This document shows, one piece after another, positions 26,735 to 35,505 of a stretch of DNA of 64,000 nucleotides; within the stretch, counting starts at the first letter, position 1; each line of letters starts with the position of its first letter. The notes below the pieces were generated by a model. The model searched no databases and was not told the DNA's origin. It worked only from the letters and a program-made list of their open reading frames with translations. Origin of the DNA: CAVTHW01 sp963734625. Lineage in GTDB: Bacteria; Acidobacteriota; Terriglobia; Bryobacterales; Bryobacteraceae. A program made the position numbers and the translations under genes. Where the stretch lies: NCBI GenBank assembly GCA_963734625.1, contig CAVTHW010000016.1:1-64000 (forward strand). The letters are read 5' to 3'.

Positions 26735-27753
26735 CTACAGCAGCCGGAACGTGACTTCTACTTGGGCCGCGACCGGAACTGGCTTGCCGTTCATCGTGCC
26801 CGGCCGGAATCGCCACTTCATCACCGCCTCGAGAGCCTTCTCGTCGAGACCCATGCCCAGGGCGCGAATCACGCGCGGATTCTGCACCATGCCGCGTTCA
26901 TTGACTTCGATGTAGAGGATGACACTGCCCGAGAACTTGGCCTTCCTCGCTTCTTCGGAGTACTCCGGATCCACCTTGGTCAGGATCACCGGCGCGTCAC
27001 GCCGCCGCCGGCGCGATAAGCGCCTCCCCCGAATCCCCCTCCGCTGCCCGGGCCAAAGCCCGGTCCGCTGCCCGATCCGACCCCTCCGCCGCTGCCGGAG
27101 CCGATGCCTCCGCCCGAGCCTGGTCCGTTGGAGGGCGGCCCTATCCTGCCCAGCGGGTCGCCATACTGCGCCATGTTCACGTTAGGCAGGTTGATATCAG
27201 GGGCTATTATCAGCGTAGGCTCCATGATGAGCTTCGGGTTGGGGTTGTTCACCACCGCCATGGGGGGAGTGAACTGCCGGGGCGCGACCTTCGGCAACTT
27301 TCCCTTGCTGGCGGGCAAAGGTGACCGGTCGCCGCCTCCGCCTCCGCCTCCCATCTGCTTGGGCTTCTGCGGTTGCGGGAGATAAGGCGCAATGTCCGGG
27401 TCAAACAGTATCACCGACTGCTTGACCGCCATTTGCACGCTCTTGTTGGTGGCCAGCGTAAACGCCAGAGTGACCACCGCCGCGTGGATCGCTAACGAGG
27501 TGAGGCCCGACCGTTTCTTGTACCCGTAAAGCCCCCAGATGTTCTGGACCGCCACGGGCTTGGAGGTAACCTGAAGCGGCGGAAGCTTGGCCGGGAAAAG
27601 CGCTTCCTTGATGTTCCGAAAGAGAGAAACCAGAACAGCGCCTCTGCCTGGTTCCACCAGAAGATGCTTCAGGTGGTCTTCGGCCTCCAGCAGGGGCACA
27701 TCACCCGTTGTGGGCGGCTGCTCGGGGTTCGAAGTTTTTCTCTCTTCTGCCAT
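26735..27753 (-). CDS. Second TonB-like protein, broken by a one-base frameshift
   Basis: The N-terminal piece (27753-26986) has one membrane segment (LTSLAIHAAVVTLAFTLATN), a Gly-rich block, a proline-containing spacer with PKVAPRQFTPP, and a long Gly/Ser tail. It ends GGGVTRR-stop. The C-terminal piece (26989-26735) is a TonB domain: DPEYSEEARKAKFSGSVILY and ALEAVMKWRFRPGTMNGKPV. One missing base near 26993-27000 would join them as GGGVTAPVILTKVDPEYS, giving 339 aa. It is unlinked to ExbBD genes but would use the same motor. A sequencing error or recent inactivation are both possible. Confidence 0.75.
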
Positions 27754-27936
27754 AATATCTGCCCCCCTCTCCTAGCTCACCTCAGCGAGAATCGGCTCCT
27801 CCTGATATTATTGGATGAAGCGGGCGGCCAAAGAGTTACCATACTTCTTTATAAACTGGCCCTAACGGAATTGTAGCACAGCCCGCTCTGAGCGGAGCGT
27901 ATGCTTCCAGCCGGCGCCCGAGGCCGGAGGGGCCAG

Positions 27937-27965
27937 TTGCATAAAGGCGCGATCATCGCTAGAAT
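27937..27965 (+). promoter_or_regulatory. Sigma-70-like promoter for acpP
   Basis: TTGCAT (27937-27942) and TAGAAT (27960-27965) are separated by exactly 17 bases and lie about 30 bases before the acpP ATG. This is the best promoter match I see in the window. It lies in the divergent gap between the second tonB and acpP. Confidence 0.6.
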
Positions 27966-27995
27966 CATTCAGTTTGCGGACACCATGGAGGATTC

Positions 27996-28235
27996 ATGTC
28001 GGTTGAGCAGAAAGTAAAGCAGATTATTGTCGAACAACTGGGCGTAGACGAGGGCCAGGTCGACGGGAGCGCATCCTTCGTCGACGATCTGGGCGCCGAT
28101 TCGCTCGACATCGTGGAACTCGTCATGGCTCTCGAGGAGGCCTTCGAGCTGGACATCCCCGATGAGGACGCCGAAAAGATCACTACCGTTAAGGACGCCG
28201 TCGACTACATCGAAGCCAAGATGGCGAAGAAGTAG
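27996..28235 (+). CDS. acpP: Acyl carrier protein
   Basis: 79 aa, strongly acidic, with the phosphopantetheine site DDLGADSLDIVELVMALEE (Ser about 38). GGAGG stands before the ATG. It carries acyl chains during fatty acid synthesis. fabF follows after 47 bases, the classical acpP-fabF order. Confidence 0.97.
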   Translation: MSVEQKVKQIIVEQLGVDEGQVDGSASFVDDLGADSLDIVELVMALEEAFELDIPDEDAEKITTVKDAVDYIEAKMAKK

Positions 28236-28282
28236 CTGAAGATCCGCTGGGCAATTCTGCCTTCCCTAGGGGGTGGTCCAAC

Positions 28283-29527
28283 TTGTCGCGAAGAGTAGTC
28301 ATTACCGGTATCGGACTGCTGACGTCCGTGGGCGCCGGCACCGAAGCCTGCTGGAAGTCTGTCCTCGAAGGCCGGAACGGCATATCCCGAATCACTGCTT
28401 TTGACCCCAGTCGGTTCGCCTGCCAGATTGCCGGCGAAATCAGAGATTTCCGTCCCGAGGAGTTCGTCGAACGGAAAGAGATGAAGAAGATGGGGCGGTT
28501 CATCCAGTTCGCGATCGCCGCGGCGGATTTCGCCATGGCGATGGCCCGGATGAAGATAACCGCCGAGGATGCCGAGCAGGTCGGCGTCTACATCGGTAGC
28601 GGTATCGGCGGCTTTGAGGTCATCGAGAGGGAGCACCGCAATCTGTTGGAACGCGGTCCCGGCCGCATCTCCCCGTTCTTTATTCCCGCCACCATCATCA
28701 ATCTCGCTTCCGGCCACGTCTCCATCCGGACCGGCGCCAAGGGCCCCAACTCGGCTACCGCTACCGCTTGCACCACCAGCGCGCACGCCATCGGGGACTC
28801 CTACCGGCTGATCCAGTACGGCGACGCCGACGCCATGATTTGCGGCGGCACCGAAGCGCCCATCTGCCCGATGGGTATCGGCGGGTTCGCCGCCATGCGC
28901 GCGCTCTCCACCCGGAACCACGAGCCGGAGAAGGCCAGCCGCCCCTGGGACCAGCAGCGCGACGGCTTCGTGGTCGGAGAGGGCGCCGGCATCGTGGTGC
29001 TCGAGGAACTGGAACGGGCCAAGCGCCGCGGCGCCACGATCATAGCGGAGTTGGTCGGCTACGGAATGAGCGCCGACGCTTACCACATCACCGCGCCTTG
29101 CGAAGACGGTGATGGAGCCTACCGCGTAATGCGCAACGCGCTTCGGGACGCCGGCATTCAGCCCAGCCAGATCGACTACATCAACGCCCACGGAACCTCC
29201 ACTGAACTGGGAGACCGGGCCGAGACCATGGCCGTTAAGCGTTGCTTTGGAGAGCACGCCTACCAATTGGCAATCAGCTCCACCAAGTCCATGGTCGGGC
29301 ACCTGCTGGGCGGCGCCGGAGGGCTCGAAGCCGGCATCACCGCACTGGCGATCCGCGACCAGATCGCGCCTCCCACCATCAACCATGAGTTCCCCGATCC
29401 GGCTTGCGATTTGGACTATGTTCCCAACCGGGCGCGTCCCATGCATATCGAGTATGCGCTGTCGAACTCCTTCGGCTTCGGCGGCACCAACGGTTGTCTC
29501 ATCCTGAAGCGTTACGCCGGGGAATAG
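28283..29527 (+). CDS. fabF: Beta-ketoacyl-ACP synthase II
   Basis: Elongates acyl-ACP with malonyl-ACP. 414 aa, starting with a TTG at 28283 (SRRVVITGIGLLTSVG) after an AGGGGG site. The catalytic triad is complete: Cys in TACTTSAHA (about 163), His in NAHGTSTELGD (about 303) and His in KSMVGHLLGGAGG (about 340). The C-terminal NSFGFGGTNG is intact. It is in one unit with acpP and probably with the next two genes. Confidence 0.96.
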   Translation: MSRRVVITGIGLLTSVGAGTEACWKSVLEGRNGISRITAFDPSRFACQIAGEIRDFRPEEFVERKEMKKMGRFIQFAIAAADFAMAMARMKITAEDAEQVGVYIGSGIGGFEVIEREHRNLLERGPGRISPFFIPATIINLASGHVSIRTGAKGPNSATATACTTSAHAIGDSYRLIQYGDADAMICGGTEAPICPMGIGGFAAMRALSTRNHEPEKASRPWDQQRDGFVVGEGAGIVVLEELERAKRRGATIIAELVGYGMSADAYHITAPCEDGDGAYRVMRNALRDAGIQPSQIDYINAHGTSTELGDRAETMAVKRCFGEHAYQLAISSTKSMVGHLLGGAGGLEAGITALAIRDQIAPPTINHEFPDPACDLDYVPNRARPMHIEYALSNSFGFGGTNGCLILKRYAGE

Positions 29528-29539
29528 GGACAGGGGGTT

Positions 29540-30100
29540 ATGCACTTCAATCGGCTGGCGGCTTTGGCGCTTGGCGCTTGGCTCGCTGGCGGCCTGCTCA
29601 CGTTCATTGTCGCCACGCACAACACCCAGTCCGTGCTGGAAGTGATGAGCGACAACAACCCGGATTTGTCCAGGATAAGGAACAGGGTGGGCCCGGACGA
29701 GGTGCGGGCGCTGCTGCGCTACCAGGCCTTCAACGCCAACCTCGAGCTCCGCCGGAATTGGCAGCGAGTCGAACTGGGCCTGGGCGTGATCATACTGCTG
29801 GGGCTGTTCTTCGGAGTCGACGGCAAGCGCCACACGCTGGTGCTCTGCATCCTGATGCTCCTGACTGTCATCTTTCTACATTGGTTTCTGATGCCGGAGG
29901 TCTCCAGGCTGACGGCCGGCCTCGCTTTTGTCCCGGATTCGCAACCGTCGGTGGCGCGGGACCGCCTGGCGTCGCTCCAGTCGGGTTACTGGATGACCGA
30001 AACCGTCGAACTGGCCCTCGGTTTCCTGCTGGCCGCGGTTATGCTGAAGCGGCGACGCCGCCACGCCAAGGCGACACGCGCTCCGGAGACAGATCTGTAG
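29540..30100 (+). CDS. Hypothetical membrane protein with four helices
   Basis: 186 aa with hydrophobic segments at about 5-25, 80-95, 100-118 and 152-172. Between the first two is a polar part (SDNNPDLSRIRNRVGPDEVR). It resembles small DUF4149-like membrane proteins in topology but I cannot confirm the family. The gene begins 12 bases after fabF and ends in a basic tail (KRRRRHAKATR). A MITE-like element lies right behind its stop. Confidence 0.7.
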   Translation: MHFNRLAALALGAWLAGGLLTFIVATHNTQSVLEVMSDNNPDLSRIRNRVGPDEVRALLRYQAFNANLELRRNWQRVELGLGVIILLGLFFGVDGKRHTLVLCILMLLTVIFLHWFLMPEVSRLTAGLAFVPDSQPSVARDRLASLQSGYWMTETVELALGFLLAAVMLKRRRRHAKATRAPETDL

Positions 30101-30279
30101 GAGAGCCTCGGTGCGCGACACAAGAATTGAATCGCCGGCGTGCTTGTGGGGCAGCCATTTCTGGCTGCCGCCGGGCTTCTGCCCGGCGTCTGGCGAAAGC
30201 CTGGCCCCACATGGGCACTCTGTCTTTGCTGCTGAATCACGTCGGCGTCCACTTTTGTGTCGCGCACCCGGAGAGCCTC
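30100..30279. mobile_element. MITE-like element with terminal inverted repeats and a 10-base flanking direct repeat
   Basis: The element itself spans about 30110-30268 (159 bases). Its ends are inverted repeats: GGTGCGCGACACAA on the left and the complement TTGTGTCGCGCACC on the right. The 10 bases GGAGAGCCTC occur directly before (30100-30109) and after (30270-30279), which fits a target-site duplication. Inside are short hairpins such as GCCGGGC-TTCT-GCCCGGC. It encodes no protein. A diverged relative lies at 49748-49882 in the opposite orientation. Confidence 0.7.
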
Positions 30280-30327
30280 GGCGGCGCGCCAAGCGCCGTA
30301 CAATGGTCGATAGTGGATAAACGCCGC

Positions 30328-31146
30328 ATGTGCCCGAACTGCCGGGCCTTCATCACCACCCGCGACAAGGTCTGCCCCTACTGCCAGGCGGAGGTCGGTC
30401 CGCGGGCCATCGACCGCCGTCAGCCCGGCGAGATTCTGGGCGGGCTCATTCCCCAGGCCCACTTCACGACCTCGATGATCCTGCTGCTGAACTTCGGGCT
30501 CTATGCCGCCACGGCGATCTACAGCATGCGGGCCGGGGACGGCGGCGGCTGGATGAACATCGACGGCCGGACGCTCTTCGACTTCGGCGCGAAGTTCCGC
30601 GCAGCTATCTTCGCGGGCCAGTGGTGGCGCCTGGTGACGGCCGGCTTTCTGCACGGGGGACTCTTCCACATCCTCATGAATTCCTGGGTGCTGTTCGACC
30701 TCGGAGCGCAGGTGGAGCAGGTGTACGGCACAAGGCGGTTTCTGGTTCTCTACTTCGTCTCGACCGTGTGCGGTTTCCTGGCGAGCACCTATTGGTCCAA
30801 CAGCCTGTCCATCGGAGCTTCGGCTGGATTGTTCGGCCTTATCGGCGCCATGATCGCCGTGGGCGTGCGCTACCAGACCTCGCTCGGACGGGCGGTCCGC
30901 GGGCTCTACGTGCGCTGGGCGATCTACGGCCTCCTGTTCGGTCTGCTGCCGTTCTTTCAGGTGGACAACGCGGCGCACATCGGCGGCCTCGTCGCGGGCT
31001 TCGGCTGCGCCTACCTGGCCGGGCTGCCCTCCGTGCGCGACAACTGGGTGGAGCGCGGCTGGCTGATCGCCGCCTCCGTTTCCGGGATCATCACCGTCTT
31101 TTGCTTCGTGCAAATGGTGTTGTGGTTTCGCATCTCGGCGCGGTAG
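30328..31146 (+). CDS. Rhomboid-family intramembrane serine protease with an N-terminal zinc ribbon
   Basis: 272 aa. The first 22 residues form a zinc ribbon (CPNC and CPYC). The rhomboid core has WWRLVTAGFLHGGLFHILMN, the nucleophile in IGASAGLFG (Ser about 170) and the catalytic His in NAAHIGG (about 218), within about six helices. The frame is open far upstream, but family similarity begins at the zinc ribbon; ATG 30328 is preferred and GTG 30313 is possible. Rhomboids cut membrane proteins inside the bilayer. leuS follows after 39 bases. Confidence 0.9.
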   Translation: MCPNCRAFITTRDKVCPYCQAEVGPRAIDRRQPGEILGGLIPQAHFTTSMILLLNFGLYAATAIYSMRAGDGGGWMNIDGRTLFDFGAKFRAAIFAGQWWRLVTAGFLHGGLFHILMNSWVLFDLGAQVEQVYGTRRFLVLYFVSTVCGFLASTYWSNSLSIGASAGLFGLIGAMIAVGVRYQTSLGRAVRGLYVRWAIYGLLFGLLPFFQVDNAAHIGGLVAGFGCAYLAGLPSVRDNWVERGWLIAASVSGIITVFCFVQMVLWFRISAR

Positions 31147-31185
31147 TCCGCACGAACCCGCCGGACAAAGTTATATTGGAACTTC

Positions 31186-33625
31186 ATGTCCGAGAAGCCC
31201 TACGATCACAACCAAATTGAACTGAAGTGGCTGGAGCGCTGGCAGGATGCCGATCTCTTTCAGGCCGAGGATCTCTCTTCCCGCCCCAAGTATTACCTGC
31301 TGGAGATGCTTCCCTACCCCAGCGGCACCCTGCACGTAGGCCACATCCGTAACTACACCATCGGCGACGCGCTGGCCCGCTACAAGTGGATGCGCGGTTT
31401 CAACGTGCTCCACCCCATGGGCTGGGACGCCTTCGGGCTGCCCGCCGAGAACGCCGCCATCGCCAACCAGCGCCACCCGCGCGAGTGGACGCTGTCCAAC
31501 ATCGCCCACATGAAGAAGCAGCACCGGCGCTACGGCTTCAGCTACGACTGGGGACGCGAACTCTCCACCTGCGAGCCCGAATACTACCGCTGGAACCAGT
31601 GGTTTTTCCTGAAGATGCTGGAGCGCGGCCTGGCCTATCGCAGCCAGGCGCTGGTCAACTGGTGCCCCAAGTGCGCAACGGTCCTGGCCAACGAGCAGGT
31701 TGTCGACGGCTGCTGCTGGCGGCACGAAACCACCACCGTCGAGCAGCGCGAGCTGGAACAGTGGTTTCTCAAGATCACCGCTTACGCTGACGAACTGCTG
31801 GCCGGCATCTCCAAACTGGAGGGCGGCTGGCCGGAGCGCGTGCTCACCATGCAGCGCAACTGGATCGGCCGCTCGGAAGGCGCGGAGGTCGACTTTCGCC
31901 TGGAAGAAACCGGCGAGCCGATTCGCGTCTTCACCACCCGCGTGGATACGATCTTCGGCGCCACCTGCGTGATCCTGGCGCCCGAGCACCCCGTCGTGGC
32001 CCGCCTGGCCAGCAGTGACGCTAAAGCCCAAATCAAAAAGATGATCGACGACCGGGCCCGCCGCGATCCGGGCGACCCGGTCAAGGAGGGTTTCTTCACC
32101 GGCCATTGGGCTGTCAATCCCTACAGCGGCGAGAGGGCGCCGATCTGGGTCGGCAACTTCGTCCTGATGGGCTACGGCACGGGCGCCATCATGGCCGTCC
32201 CCGCGCACGATGAGCGCGACTTCGAGTTCTGCACCCGTTTCGGCATTCCCATCCGGCCCGTGATTCGCCCGGTCGACGGCGAACTGGCTGTCGAGGGCGC
32301 CCTGACCGCCGCCTTCCTCGACGACGGGGTCTGCGAAAATTCCGGCGAGTTCTCGGGTCTGGCCAGCGCCGAGGCCCGCCGCCGCATGACCGCCAAAGCC
32401 GTCAGGGAAGGCTTCGGCAAGAGCAGCGTCACCTACCGCATCCGCGATTGGGGAATCTCCCGGCAGCGCTACTGGGGCACGCCGATCCCCGTGGTGCATT
32501 GCGGCGTCCTGTGGCATAGTCCCGGTGCGCGAAAGCGATCTGCCGGTGGTGCTGCCCCTGGACGTCAAGATCACCGGCGCCGGCCGGTCGCCGCTGGAGG
32601 ACGTGCCCGAATTCGTCAACGTGAAGTGCCCGCAGTGCGGCGCCGCCGCCCGGCGTGAAACCGACACGATGGATACGTTTATCGATTCGTCGTGGTACTT
32701 CTACCGCTACTGCGACGCGCACAACGCCAAGGCCCCGTTCGACCCGGCTAAGGTCGCCTACTGGTTTCCGATCGACCAGTACATCGGCGGCGTCGAGCAC
32801 GCCATTCTGCACCTCATCTACTCGCGCTTCTTCACCAAGGTGATGCGCGACCTCGGCCTCATCGCCAACGACGAGCCCGCCACGCGCCTGTTTACCCAAG
32901 GCATGGTCATCAAAGACGGCGCGAAGATGTCCAAGTCCAAGGGCAACGTGGTGAGCGCCGACGACGCCGCCGAGCGCTTTGGCTCCGACACCGCGCGCCT
33001 CTTCGTCCTTTTCGCGGCGCCGCCCGAAAAGGACGTGGACTGGCAGGACGCCGGCGTTGAGGGCATGTACCGCTTCATCGGCCGGGTCTACCGTTTCCTC
33101 ACGCGCAACGCCGGCCGGGAAGCCGCTCAGGGGCCGGCCGACGCCCGCATCCTGCGGAAGCTGCACCAGACCATCCGCAAGGTCACCGAGGATTTCGAAT
33201 CGCGCTGGCACTTCAACACGTCGATTGCCTCCATCATGGAGCTGCTCAACCAGCTCTACGCCGCCGAGACCGAGCTGTCTGGCGCGGCGATGCGCGAGGC
33301 CCTGGAAAAGCTGGTGCTGCTGCTGGCGCCTTTCACGCCTTACGTGGCCGAGCAGATGTGGGAGGAACTGGGCCGCACGGGCCCGGTCTTCAAGCAAGCC
33401 TGGCCCGCCTACGACCCCGAGTTGGCCCGCGAGGAAGCCGCCGAGATCGTCGTGCAGGTCAACGGGAAGCTGCGCGGCCGCATCTATCTGCCTTTCGGCT
33501 CGGACCAGGAGGAGACCCAACGCGCCGCGCTCGGCGACGACAAGATCCGGCCCCTGCTTGAAGGCCGCCAGATCGTTAAGGTGATTGTGGTTCCAGACAA
33601 ACTGGTCAACATCGTCATCCGCTGA
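31186..33625 (+). CDS. leuS: Leucyl-tRNA synthetase, with a one-base frame break
   Basis: Charges tRNA-Leu. The first piece (31186 to about 32507) has PSGTLHVGHIRNYTIGD (HIGH motif), the CP1 editing domain with TRVDTIFGATCVI, and GISRQRYWGTPIPVVHCG. The second (to 33625) has RETDTMDTFIDSSWYFYRYC, KMSKSKGN (about 580) and the C-terminal anticodon-binding part. They are in different frames. Removing one C of the CC at 32508-32509 gives CGVCGIVPVRESDLP and an 812-aa protein, a normal length. The gene is essential and no other copy is seen, so a sequencing error is the best explanation. The stop overlaps the convergent methyltransferase gene by 11 bases. Confidence 0.9.
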
Positions 33626-34655
33626 CCGCCGTTTTCTCAATCCGGCAGCAGTCGCTGAACGGGCTGTTCACCGTCCTCAATCGGACTTCGTGTGTTCCGG
33701 GCTCCAGCCAGGGCGGCATGCGGAAGTTGGCTTGCCAGCTTCCCTGCCCCCGATCGGCTAGAGCCAGCGATGGCGCGCCCATGCCGTCCACCTCCACCCG
33801 GATCTGATCCAGCTTGAGGTCTCGCTCCGCGCTCTCGAAGTACAGGCAGACGTACTCGTCCTTGCCGTGATGGAAGCGGATGTCGTTGGTGCGATTATTG
33901 ACCGCCCCCTGGATCACTGGCGCGGCCTGTGACGGGTTCGGATCGGGCGGCTCCCAGTGCCGGAAGCAGGTTACGCGCGCTCTGCCCGCTACCGTGTTCT
34001 CCAGCCGCACCCGCGCAAACCCGGCGCTGCGGCACATCGCCAGCAGGCAATTCGTGTTGGGCCCGCACCAGTTGTCGAGCTGTCCGCCCAGCTCCGCGCC
34101 CTCATAGAACTCCAGCAGGCACGGCGCTCGGTTGCGCTCCTCCTCGGACGCCCAGGAATCGGTTACGTAGGACTCGACGAAGGCGGCTTCCCTGGTCACC
34201 GAGCAGATCTTCTCCAGCCCCAGCAGCGGATTTCGGAGGTGGTAGAACACGCCGAAGAACAGCACATAGTCGAACAGGCCCGCCGTCTCCGGGCTCAGTT
34301 CCTCCACGTCCAGGATGAGCAGCTTCGCCTTGGATCCTGTCAGCCGGTGCGCCTCGTGAAACTCCTCCAGCTCGACGCAGTCCATGGCGGTTACCTCCGC
34401 GCCGCGGCGCTCCATCTCGAAGGTGCACCAGCCCGTCCAGGCGCCGACGTCCAGAACCCGCTTCCCACGCAAGTCGGCCGGAATGGGAAACGCGGCTATC
34501 CGCTCGCGCAACTCCTCGATGCCGATCAGGCCGGGGATAATCTTGCCGTCAGCGAGTTCGATGCTGTGGAACCAGCCTTTCGCCGACAAGTACGCCGAGT
34601 AGTTCTCGATTCTCTTCCGAAACTGAGGATCTCCCGCCAGCCGCTCACCAGGCAT
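33615..34655 (-). CDS. Class I SAM-dependent methyltransferase with a C-terminal extra domain
   Basis: 346 aa from ATG 34655 (MPGERLAGD). Residues about 60-200 are a Rossmann methyltransferase: GKRVLDVGAWTGWCTFEMER (motif I), VTAMDCVE (motif II) and FDYVLFFGVFYHLRNPLLGL (motif IV). It resembles the CmoB/DUF1698 group, which alkylate wobble uridine, but the remaining C-terminal 110 residues (QIRVEVDGMG, GTHEVRLRTVNS) form a beta-rich domain not found there. It may modify a sugar or another small molecule. The upstream Thi4-like gene ends 20 bases before this ATG. Confidence 0.75.
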   Translation of the reverse strand: MPGERLAGDPQFRKRIENYSAYLSAKGWFHSIELADGKIIPGLIGIEELRERIAAFPIPADLRGKRVLDVGAWTGWCTFEMERRGAEVTAMDCVELEEFHEAHRLTGSKAKLLILDVEELSPETAGLFDYVLFFGVFYHLRNPLLGLEKICSVTREAAFVESYVTDSWASEEERNRAPCLLEFYEGAELGGQLDNWCGPNTNCLLAMCRSAGFARVRLENTVAGRARVTCFRHWEPPDPNPSQAAPVIQGAVNNRTNDIRFHHGKDEYVCLYFESAERDLKLDQIRVEVDGMGAPSLALADRGQGSWQANFRMPPWLEPGTHEVRLRTVNSPFSDCCRIEKTAVSG

Positions 34656-34674
34656 GTGACCATTCTGCCAAACC

Positions 34675-35220
34675 TCAAAACCCTTCCGGCCCATAGCCGA
34701 GGATCGCTTCCTTTTCCTCTTTCGAGACCGGTTTCCCGAGGACGTCGGCGGGGATGGAAGTCCAGATCACCAGGCCGGCGACGCGGTTCTTCTCCCGGAG
34801 CACCACGTCGTCGACGCTGGTCATGTTTTGGAACTTGACCCCGGCGTCGCAGGCCGCCGCGATGAGCTTGGAGCAGGCGTGCGGGCCGTCGGCGACGAAT
34901 AGACCGGGCTCCACCTGTTTCTGGGGCACGCCCAGTTCCGCGAGAGTCTTGTCGGCGGGCGCCCGAACCACGACCTTGTTCATCAGGAAACCGCCAATCC
35001 AGAATCCGCCGCCGAGGTAGTTGTTGCGCTCGACGATCATTACTTTCACGCCGTTTTCGGCGAGCACCTTGCCACAGATCAGGCCGCTTGGCCCGGCGCC
35101 CGCGATGAGGACGTCCGTTTCCACATATTCGTCGAATTGCGCGGCGAACTCGCGCACCAGGGCCCTGGTGACGTCCTTCTCGCTCGCCGTATGAAAGATT
35201 GGGGTGTGCTGCTCTGGCAT
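34675..35220 (-). CDS. Thi4-like thiazole synthase, shortened at the C-terminus
   Basis: Thi4 makes the thiazole part of thiamine from NAD, glycine and sulfide. This protein (181 aa from ATG 35220, MPEQHTPIFHTASEKDV) has the FAD/NAD-binding fold with VLIAGAGPSGLICGKVLAENG, then ERNNYLGGGFWIGG and AACDAGVKFQNMTSVDDVV. Typical members have about 255-270 residues. After RVAGLVIW this one runs only 31 residues further, so the half with the sulfur-handling position (Cys205 of the yeast enzyme) and the conserved GGMLLSG end are missing. It is controlled by the TPP riboswitch just upstream. It may be a truncated gene or a divergent short form. Confidence 0.7.
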   Translation of the reverse strand: MPEQHTPIFHTASEKDVTRALVREFAAQFDEYVETDVLIAGAGPSGLICGKVLAENGVKVMIVERNNYLGGGFWIGGFLMNKVVVRAPADKTLAELGVPQKQVEPGLFVADGPHACSKLIAAACDAGVKFQNMTSVDDVVLREKNRVAGLVIWTSIPADVLGKPVSKEEKEAILGYGPEGF

Positions 35221-35304
35221 CTTTGTTTTCTCCTTTGAGTCTCGCCTCGCCGGAGGTTGCCAAGCAGCATGAGGGAGGAAAAGAAATTCCTCGGTCTCAG
35301 CAGG

Positions 35305-35399
35305 CATCACCGCATTCCCTACGCCGGCATTACCCGGATCAGGTTCTAGGGGACCTCCGATCAAATCGGAGTCTCAGCCGCCTTCGCAGCACCCCCAGC
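35305..35399 (-). ncRNA. TPP riboswitch
   Basis: Read on the minus strand, this leader has the THI-element core: GGGGGTGCTGCG, then GGCTGAGA, a variable hairpin (ACTCCGATTTGATCGGAGT), and the second conserved block ACCTGATCCGGGTAATGCCG followed by GCGTAGGGAATGCGG. All lie in the correct order. It sits about 85 bases upstream of the Thi4 start and should shut expression off when thiamine pyrophosphate is abundant. Confidence 0.93.
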
Positions 35400-35505
35400 G
35401 GAAGTGGACTTCCTCATGGTACCACCCGGCTTGGCTGCCGGCGCTGTATGCAACCTCGCCGCGGCGGCACGGTATAATTGCCCTCGTAGACCACGCGGTC
35501 CACGC

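Noticed and set aside
28205..29833. A 542-codon open frame on the minus strand
   Set aside because: Antisense to fabF and the following membrane-protein gene, Val/Gly/Asp-rich without motifs; a shadow of real genes.
29404..30327. Long upstream extension of the rhomboid frame
   Set aside because: The frame is open through fabF's end, the next membrane-protein gene and the MITE-like element, but similarity starts only at the zinc ribbon at 30328.
31171..32667. A 498-codon open frame on the minus strand
   Set aside because: Antisense to the first half of leuS, without start signals or domains.
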